Shown one piece after another: positions 7,301 through 11,443 of a stretch of 11,443 nt of DNA. The translations under genes and the position numbers were made by a program. The notes under the pieces were generated by a model, which saw nothing but the letters and a program-made list of their open reading frames with translations, ran no database searches and was not told the DNA's origin. How positions within the stretch are numbered: position 1 is the first letter of the stretch; every line of letters starts with the position of its first letter. The stretch covers positions 1 through 11,443 of the forward strand of contig CAZYPH010000074.1 of the NCBI GenBank assembly GCA_964649095.1. The letters are read 5' to 3'. The DNA is from CAZYPH01 sp964649095. GTDB taxonomy: Bacteria; Bdellovibrionota; UBA1018; UBA923.

Positions 7301-9344
7301 AACGACCATTATTGGGTGCCCTACAGCGACTTTCAAAAACACTATCTGGAACCGTGAATCGGCTGGCGAGGGTTTGGCATGCTGGGTTTTGGGCTCTGAT
7401 TGCCGCTTCAATAGCTTCGCGGCGGGTGGTTAATCGCTCTGCGGTCGCATTTGCGAACGTTGTGAGACCCGTTTCGCCGTCAGCGCTGCCTTGGGGCGTG
7501 ACCCTGCCTTGCGGCTCTGTGGTTGGTGTTTGAGTTCCTGTTCCTGGTGCCCCTTGCTGGGCGCCTTCATGTTGTACTGGTGTCGCTTCGACTCGAGGCG
7601 TCACAACGGGCGTTGGAACTGGCGCTTGTCCCTCACTAGTCGGGGCCGGCCCACTCGGTGGGCTTGTAGCTGGGGTATTGGTGGCGCTAGGATTAGTGCC
7701 GGGCGTTGCTGTCAATGTGAGGCTATTAGGGGTCATCGTGCAACCAGCGGGCAATGACTCACTAGCAGGAATTGTTCGGGCAGTGTTTAATGAATTGCGT
7801 CGACTAGATGGTCCTCTTATTCTTAGGTACGTGGGTTGCATGGGTCCCGTGTCTCTACAGTTCAGAATCTCGTGACGAAACACTCGGCTGCTCTCTAAAA
7901 CAATTCGGGCACGGTCGATCGCGGCCATGCGATGGGGTGCTCCCGTTGCTGGCCGATCCGTACAAAGAAACTGTAAGGATGACCGTAATGCATTTTCACT
8001 ATTAATGCTGACCTCATCCGTCCGTAGATAAGGTGTTCCTGGCCACGTTGCGCCCGGTTGCCAGCGACTACCTTCTATTGCCTTCGTTGCTAAAAATACA
8101 CCAAAGGCTTCGTTGGAGTGGTCGTATTGGGGTGTGGAATTGCTCGTAGGCCCATTCACCAGGTTAGAATTCAAGCATGGTCCACAGTGTGGGCGCTGGG
8201 GGTTATGGTTGGGGTTAACGCGCATAGGATCTGTTGTATTGGCCCCGGTCGAACCGACCGCACCAAACGGCACGCTCGCAATCGTCGGCAACACATGGGT
8301 CTGTGCTGTTGGATTTGCTGCGCCCGGCAAAAACCGTCGAGCCGTACAGGTGCGCAGCGATTGCAGCAGTGGTCGCATACTTAGCGGTTGTTGCGCGTCA
8401 TTACTACGACTACGCACGCGCGGATTCAAAAAAGTCCCATCCAACGCACACGTATCAATCGTTTTACCCATCGCCATGGCCATGAAGCCGAGTGCTGCAG
8501 GAGCGTTACCCATCAGCAAAACACCGGGGCAGGGGACTACTGTCTGGCGCACACGCCCATTTTCAAAGCGCCGTATAAATGCCACGTTGGCTTGTGCGCC
8601 GATACAATGGCGGGCAGCCTGGTCTGCGTAGTCGCGATCGTTTGGAAACTGCAACTCGCCGATCATTTGTTTTAAACGAGCAAACGTGGCGTTGTGATCA
8701 CGTTGTTGATCGCCGCCCGTTGTTGGGGCCGTTGATTGGCGCAGTTGCTCAACGTGTTGGGTCATCGACGCTTGTAAATCTAAAAACTGTTGCCTTAAGT
8801 GCCCGAGGGGTGTGATGCCCTGAATGGCCTGCGGTCGAGTCCCAGAGCGGCCATTGGCGGGCTGGCCAAGGAGTCGCCGGATGCGTGCTACGGAGCGGTT
8901 GTGGTAGTAGACATCTCGCGCAGATTCTGCGCTGGGCACCGAAGGTGCTGGGCCAGCGTTGGTTGCGTTGATCCATGCAGTAGTCCGTGTGCCGACATCA
9001 TTGTTAATAGTGGTGCGCATTGAAGAAGAGCACGCATACCGAATCAACGCCTCGGGCGAAGAGCAGTGGTCTCCGCCGCCGTTAGCGTTTGGGACGGTCG
9101 CGGTTCCAAACATCGGCAGCGCAGTTTCGACGCGGTAGTTGCACGAGTTGGGCGGTGTGCCATTGTTGGTACCTCGTTGATCGGTCTCGTTTTCGCTTGA
9201 TGCTGGCGATTGTGGCACACTTTGCCCCCAAGCCCACCGACTATCCCCACCCAGGGTCACTAGAGTCGCACTGAGTCCGATGGCCACCGCCGTAAAAGCA
9301 GCCCAAGAACGGCTACTAACAGCGTTGTGTTTAGAGTGGCTCAT
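4371..9344 (-). CDS. Giant secreted cysteine-rich multidomain protein, function unknown
   Basis: This 1657-residue protein is not one that I recognise. A long signal-like N-terminus (hydrophobic about 14-32, possible cleavage near 40) suggests export. Its 40 cysteines fall into blocks. An N-terminal region (68-535) has 12. Two diverged repeats (about 650-725 and 770-855) have 6 each, sharing C...C...CXXXCXC...C. Two larger repeats (about 985-1212 and 1391-1648) have 8 each in matching order. Ala/Pro/Thr linkers separate them (about 545-625, 880-960, 1213-1365). Every block has an even number, as expected for disulfides outside the cytoplasm. Only 11 lysines occur, against many arginines. No catalytic motif is visible, so an adhesin, surface scaffold or secreted effector are all possible. 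ATG 9344 has GAGG 6 bases upstream inside the lipoprotein gene and overlaps its stop (ATGA). The stop is TAG. I see no strong terminator in 4269-4370. Confidence 0.85.
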   Translation of the reverse strand: MSHSKHNAVSSRSWAAFTAVAIGLSATLVTLGGDSRWAWGQSVPQSPASSENETDQRGTNNGTPPNSCNYRVETALPMFGTATVPNANGGGDHCSSPEALIRYACSSSMRTTINNDVGTRTTAWINATNAGPAPSVPSAESARDVYYHNRSVARIRRLLGQPANGRSGTRPQAIQGITPLGHLRQQFLDLQASMTQHVEQLRQSTAPTTGGDQQRDHNATFARLKQMIGELQFPNDRDYADQAARHCIGAQANVAFIRRFENGRVRQTVVPCPGVLLMGNAPAALGFMAMAMGKTIDTCALDGTFLNPRVRSRSNDAQQPLSMRPLLQSLRTCTARRFLPGAANPTAQTHVLPTIASVPFGAVGSTGANTTDPMRVNPNHNPQRPHCGPCLNSNLVNGPTSNSTPQYDHSNEAFGVFLATKAIEGSRWQPGATWPGTPYLRTDEVSINSENALRSSLQFLCTDRPATGAPHRMAAIDRARIVLESSRVFRHEILNCRDTGPMQPTYLRIRGPSSRRNSLNTARTIPASESLPAGCTMTPNSLTLTATPGTNPSATNTPATSPPSGPAPTSEGQAPVPTPVVTPRVEATPVQHEGAQQGAPGTGTQTPTTEPQGRVTPQGSADGETGLTTFANATAERLTTRREAIEAAIRAQNPACQTLASRFTVPDSVFESRCRAPNNGRFDLDLRTENPQTFPASVTQGQYTVEIGCQMRCMCGDKRCWSPEATYRGQTQPALATANRFPTAGPALAAAINNDQTYYEFQQPNNGRFSLVAKACLRGVAGPETLSRTACNGTASATAAQQENHTYYSAGPERTISLLGETSGQILDYNCTVRCACSGEGTSLAATTPPQCLAFYTRGETRAIDDASRTSLTHNAENTTAVVFTAPPPATPPATTPVPLTVATNPDEGAGHIPNGIYFLRMPAGQANTTSDPTAAPPPAAPVASPAVAPAGASASGANPIRPNELVEAQASPLSFFMPNTEQAASQACQSYANRTNNQIIALLEFQRLHPAQLPGWFGGDTTRTRAWNNLINGITINATTQPLDLICKNNTLQTNDIDALLGTSNEVPLVTQINGSTAVRACHLNCPTGTPPRLLTGILDENPMDAPIEAAQTNTLFQHYCRKQAHAILIADASDSNPNRPFPCSTIENLPANQRQFQVTIPASVRTLAPTAPTTITCRLKPFNDTNPNAIRCLQLDVTNPEPEFEVVFPSATNEVSGAAPVTPAAPATTTSTAPVTPTAVATAATPATPAPNPSVTAPPSPAPVAAASATPAAGPTPTRAPAAAPQAPASPTSGTTAATPPQPPTQIVTAPQLTTPRAAAPTPPPAVTTSPPAARPAAQPVVAANPAPAASSPPAPVAITLPDIAVDTQPYRHQPYNDPSITIQLPTPNQLIDTCNNLTENNQRDVIALLHYYRTHNNTPPNWLREGRLAAWQELVRRRPITPQTGEAEFMCSADNNQLNAEPLARLLNRAVHQIPILAQQTTPSLTTTAYLCTQTCTVSITAGTTNTAALRSDVTANTTQPTLNAQTDNRASLHLLQHLCQQTAYERWVPAGSRSTLTCGGLAKAMTTNGDTNTTPFEMTLSPPAREAIAVLKDNNNRVFCHLNTNNYDPSTGVPDRTNRRPRCLDAASNGGGSIRPEFYVSIRTESAARPPAR
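4401..5174 (-). repeat. Second copy of the 8-cysteine module of the giant protein
   Basis: Residues about 1391-1648 contain C1397, 1454, 1495, 1499, 1543, 1562, 1604 and 1627. 'NQRDVIALLHYYRTHNNTPPNW' matches the opening of the first copy. Both copies have a CXXXC pair, 'LLQHLC' matches 'LFQHYC', and 'EFYVSI' closes the module as 'EFEVVF' does. All eight cysteines correspond in order, so this is an internal duplication. Confidence 0.7.
5175..5708 (-). repeat. Low-complexity Ala/Pro/Thr linker coding region
   Basis: Residues about 1213-1390, dominated by Ala, Pro, Thr and Ser with no cysteine and no lysine, join the two 8-cysteine modules. Dipeptides such as AP, PA, TP and AT recur without a fixed period. 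The antisense strand is strongly G+T-rich here and produces long spurious open frames on the plus strand. Such linkers usually act as extended spacers in surface proteins. Confidence 0.7.
5709..6392 (-). repeat. First copy of the 8-cysteine module of the giant protein
   Basis: Residues about 985-1212 contain C989, 1048, 1083, 1087, 1122, 1145, 1179 and 1194. They begin with 'NNQIIALLEFQRLHPAQLPGW', include 'LFQHYC' and end with 'EFEVVF'. The cysteine order and these landmarks match the second copy nearer the C-terminus. Confidence 0.7.
6780..7397 (-). repeat. Coding region of two diverged 6-cysteine repeats
   Basis: Residues about 650-725 (C656, 674, 709, 713, 715, 720) and about 770-855 (C776, 791, 831, 835, 837, 852) of the giant protein share the order C...C...CXXXCXC...C. 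Local matches include 'IGCQMRCMCGD' against 'YNCTVRCACSG' and 'FESRCRAPNNG' against 'LSRTACNGTA'. Each copy is followed by a 'TYY...P......SL' stretch. The copies are too diverged to be visible as DNA repeats, so the duplication is old. Confidence 0.55.
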
Positions 9345-10159
9345 AACTCACCTCGCAGGGCTCGGTAGGCGTTGAGGCCGGCTCGTGAGCCGTAGCCGGT
9401 TTCTAAAGCTGTTTCGAAGGCGTTTCTGAAGTGGAAGCTTACGGCATCAAACGTAGCGTCACCAATGCAGATGCGTTTGGCGTCGATTTCGTGAAAGTGT
9501 TGCCTAGTGCGGTTTTGTGGTTCGGTCAACATGGCCGAGGCTAGGGCTAGGCACTCCACCGCGTGGCGGTTATCGCGAGTGCGGGCCTCGAAATAGGCTT
9601 GATCGAGCTGCGATAGTATAATGGGTGCCAGCTCACGACAGGCTTCGGGCGCCCAAGTGTGGCGGTGCGTGGCGCCGCCCTCGTTGACAGCTACAACAAG
9701 GCTGCGTTTAGCGCCGGTCTCATACGTAATGGTCACGGTAGACTGCGTGGCCGGTACGGCCTGTTCGTGCGTCATAGAAAGCGTTAGAGTAAACGACTTG
9801 TCGCAAATGCGCGTGTCTAAAGTCTTGCGCACCAGCTGGGCTGTTGGTGCTGTTGGTATGGTTGTGCGATTGTTTGCGGGCGTTGTGTTTTGCGACGACG
9901 GCGCCCCTATCGAGGCCGGCCTACGTGCCGCCGTAGTTGAAGGGTTTACCCCTTGAGGTCTTAACTGCCCCAATGTGCCAGGCGCCGCAGTGTTTGCCGG
10001 AGTATTGCACGCCAACGGCCCAAAAAACGTGAGGGCCGTGCAGAGTAATAAATAAGACGTCACTGTGCTAGCGGTGCCAGCGGTGCTACCGGCGCTAGCG
10101 TTAGCACGGTGCAAGGCTCGCGGATGTTTCGGAGCTGGGGCAGTTTTCTGGTCAATCAT
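9341..10159 (-). CDS. Probable lipoprotein with a cysteine-containing domain, function unknown
   Basis: This 272-residue protein has an unusually long basic N-region, then a hydrophobic stretch (about 33-50, SYLLLCTALTFFGPLA) ending at C51. This resembles a lipoprotein signal, although Pro at -3 makes the lipobox atypical; a plain signal peptide or membrane anchor is the alternative. A Thr/Ala/Pro-rich linker (about 52-108) leads to a globular domain (about 110-272) with four cysteines (C119, 174, 203, 231), enough for two disulfides. I do not recognise the domain. AAGGA at 10168-10172 sits 8 bases before ATG 10159. Its stop overlaps the start of the giant protein gene (ATGA), so the two are translationally coupled and probably made in a fixed ratio. 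It could anchor or assist secretion of the giant protein, but that is inference from position. Confidence 0.75.
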   Translation of the reverse strand: MIDQKTAPAPKHPRALHRANASAGSTAGTASTVTSYLLLCTALTFFGPLACNTPANTAAPGTLGQLRPQGVNPSTTAARRPASIGAPSSQNTTPANNRTTIPTAPTAQLVRKTLDTRICDKSFTLTLSMTHEQAVPATQSTVTITYETGAKRSLVVAVNEGGATHRHTWAPEACRELAPIILSQLDQAYFEARTRDNRHAVECLALASAMLTEPQNRTRQHFHEIDAKRICIGDATFDAVSFHFRNAFETALETGYGSRAGLNAYRALRGEL

Positions 10160-10174
10160 CGGCCGATTCCTTTT

Positions 10175-10216
10175 TTTAAATGCAGGGCTGCCTACTCTCA
10201 GGCAGCCCTATTTAAA
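10175..10216 (-). terminator. Strong hairpin between the barrel and lipoprotein genes
   Basis: AGGGCTGCCT (10184-10193) and AGGCAGCCCT (10200-10209) form a perfect 10-bp stem with a 6-base loop. TTTAAAT (10175-10181) and ATTTAAA (10210-10216) can extend it across a 2-base bulge. It lies 25 bases before the lipoprotein start. On the coding strand it is followed by GCATTT and then A-rich sequence, not a clean U-tract. It may therefore be an imperfect terminator or attenuator for the upstream gene, or an mRNA-stabilising 5' hairpin. Confidence 0.5.
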
Positions 10217-10292
10217 AGCCGCATCGGTTGGTTTTATCGGGGGCTTGATGGGTAGAAAGGTTCTACTAGTTTCGGCGACCGTCGTGAATGGT

Positions 10293-10925
10293 TTAGTCCT
10301 CGTCGTCATTGCCTGTTGTGGAGTTGCCATCCACGCGGGTCGTTCCTGCATCTCTTCTTTCACCCCTTGTAGTGCCAAGTCGAAAGCCGCCACCGAAAAT
10401 TGCAGTGATATTTAATTGTCGGGCATCGCCATTATCCGTTGTTACGGCAGGGTCAGCACGCAAGCCAGCTGAGCCTGTAGTGTCGAATCGAAATTGTATA
10501 AAGGCGTAGAGTCCTCGCAATGCAAGAGAGGTTGGGTTTAGTCGGATGGTATTGTCGCTTTCTATCCGAAAACCGTCATTTGCAGCGAGCCAATCAAAAC
10601 AGGTGCGTGAATCTGCTTCGATTTGGAGTCGCCCAGCGGTGACAATGCCCGATATGTTTGCGCAGGCGAACAGTCCAAACGATCCTGCTGGTCGATCGGC
10701 GCCTGTTATTGCTGCTTGACGAGGATCGCTGGTTAGGCTGCCTAATACGCCGCCTGCGAAGGCAATGTGAATCATGTCACGTCCAAGGGTCCGCTCGCCC
10801 GTCCTTTGGTTCTCTCGGCTAGGTGATCCGTCCGGGGCTCGGCCCTCACGAAAGAATAACCGTAAGGCACCGCCCAGCCGCAAATCCATCTGACCGCGGT
10901 CGCCTGAGTTTGCCCTTCCGTTCAT
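10293..10925 (-). CDS. Beta-barrel-like outer-membrane protein, 3' intact reading frame
   Basis: From ATG 10925 this frame gives 210 residues with repeated amphipathic strands (for example QMDLRLGGALRLFF, IHIAFAGGVLGSL, LYAFIQFRFDTTG, QLNITAIFGGGFRLG), typical of an outer-membrane barrel. Two cysteines (C88, C109) flank one predicted loop. It contains no lysine. The C-terminus has a hydrophilic tail (...GNDDED), not the usual terminal aromatic residue. This ATG is probably not the true start: the same frame stays open with similar strand-like protein sequence for 87 codons upstream, to a TAG at 11187-11189, with no ATG, GTG or TTG in between. The product as drawn would be only the C-terminal part of a larger barrel. 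I cannot name a family. Confidence 0.55.
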   Translation of the reverse strand: MNGRANSGDRGQMDLRLGGALRLFFREGRAPDGSPSRENQRTGERTLGRDMIHIAFAGGVLGSLTSDPRQAAITGADRPAGSFGLFACANISGIVTAGRLQIEADSRTCFDWLAANDGFRIESDNTIRLNPTSLALRGLYAFIQFRFDTTGSAGLRADPAVTTDNGDARQLNITAIFGGGFRLGTTRGERRDAGTTRVDGNSTTGNDDED

Positions 10926-11399
10926 TCGATTTTCAAACTCCAGTCTCGTGCCGACAAAAGCCCCAGCGCCGAAATTGGGAAGGATGTTGTGGTGGCTGCC
11001 AAAGTAGGTGCTGCCATCTACTCTGATGCCTACGCGTTGCTCCGTAAGACTGCCGCTTAGTATACCTCGAAGTCTCGTGCCTACCGGATTCTGGTAGCCA
11101 ACGCCGATAGTGCCCGTGGAAGGTGTTGCAGTTGTTTCTCCGTCACCACTTTCCCGCGTAACACCGACCCCACCTTCGACATAACCCTAGGTACTTGGGT
11201 CACGGATTTGTCGAGTGGAGGTGCTTCCGGTGGGGGCTGGCGCAGTTTGTTGATCTTGCTCTCTCGGAGCCGGTGCAGTCGTGCCGCTGGATATCGTTGG
11301 CGCGGGAGCCGGGTTTGCAGGACTCCCTCCGACGTAAGTTATGGTGCGTCGTGGTCGTTGGCCTGGTTGCCGTCCTGTTTGGCTATGTGCAGGGGTGTC
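10926..11399 (-). pseudogene. 5' part of the barrel gene, interrupted by in-frame stop codons
   Basis: Reading the minus strand in the frame of the 210-residue protein, 11186-10926 encodes further barrel-like sequence (GYVEGGVGVTRES..., TIGVGYQNPVGTRLRGILSG, YFGSHHNILPNFGAGAFVG). Beyond TAG 11187-11189 the frame continues as a Pro/Ala/Thr linker (PANPAPAPTISSG, TAPAPREQDQQTAPAPTG) very like those in the giant protein. It then closes at TGA 11400-11402, six codons after an ATG at 11418-11420 that lacks a ribosome site. No hydrophobic signal peptide appears in any frame of this strand. I infer one exported linker-plus-barrel gene broken by at least one nonsense mutation and with a degraded 5' end, or sequence errors. 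TAG is the normal stop of two neighbouring genes, which argues against stop-codon reassignment. Confidence 0.5.
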
Positions 11400-11443
11400 T
11401 CATAAAAGCAGCCGCGTCATTTGTTATTAGTTAGAGTGCTTTA

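Noticed and set aside
8113..8675. Several overlapping plus-strand frames of 80-170 residues
   Set aside because: They overlap one another in different frames, have low-complexity or basic composition with no recognisable motif, and lie entirely inside the giant minus-strand gene.
10293..11402. Stop-codon reassignment (TAG read as an amino acid)
   Set aside because: The second MNT gene and the giant gene both end in TAG at sensible places. The broken frame also meets TGA and lacks a credible start, which fits gene decay or sequence error better.
11195..11434. Plus-strand frame ending in a hydrophobic stretch (LWCVVVVGLVAVLFG) that resembles a membrane helix
   Set aside because: It lies opposite the Pro/Ala-rich linker of the broken barrel gene and has no ribosome site or family resemblance in the rest of the frame. 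The hydrophobic run is probably an antisense by-product, though with the minus frame broken here I cannot exclude it fully.
1..11443. CRISPR array, insertion sequence or integrase
   Set aside because: No regularly spaced repeats, no transposase or recombinase motifs and no matched terminal inverted repeats were seen. Mobility is suggested only by the tRNA and the broken modules.

Overview
This 11.4 kb stretch looks like a chromosomal accessory region of a Gram-negative bacterium. The evidence is a tRNA gene with an encoded CCA end, Shine-Dalgarno-led genes, and exported products that include a probable lipoprotein and a beta-barrel-like outer-membrane protein. I cannot place it in a genus.

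Region 1 (1-626): an AT-rich leader, a likely promoter and an intact tRNA-Arg(CCT) at 243-317. Immediately downstream lie two or three tiny broken reading frames. They read like the remains of a toxin-antitoxin pair of the TumE (DUF6516) / TumA (winged HTH) type.

Region 2 (605-4268): a dense defence or toxin-antitoxin island. In order it holds a DUF4143-type AAA ATPase (+); a CopG/ribbon-helix-helix antitoxin with a toxin that seems to lack its N-terminus (-); a HEPN/MNT pair (+); a 64-residue unknown protein with the tail of a lost upstream partner (-); and a second, different HEPN/MNT pair (-). Both HEPN proteins carry the RX4HXY motif, and both MNT proteins carry GSX9-10DXD. Genes are packed tail to tail or overlap, as is usual for such modules. 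Several modules are damaged, which suggests repeated insertion and decay beside the tRNA gene.

Region 3 (4371-11399, all on the minus strand): three exported proteins that I do not recognise. Reading with transcription, the first is a beta-barrel-like protein whose 5' half is interrupted by in-frame stops. The second is a 272-residue probable lipoprotein preceded by a perfect 10-bp hairpin. The third is a 1657-residue secreted protein whose start codon overlaps the lipoprotein stop (ATGA). The giant protein has 40 cysteines arranged as 12 + 6 + 6 + 8 + 8, with two separate internal duplications joined by Ala/Pro/Thr-rich linkers. It contains only 11 lysines, and the barrel protein contains none. 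Translational coupling and shared composition suggest that these proteins act together at or outside the outer membrane. This operon is the best candidate for an undescribed system in the window. The flanking toxin-antitoxin modules are of known families in an unusually crowded arrangement.
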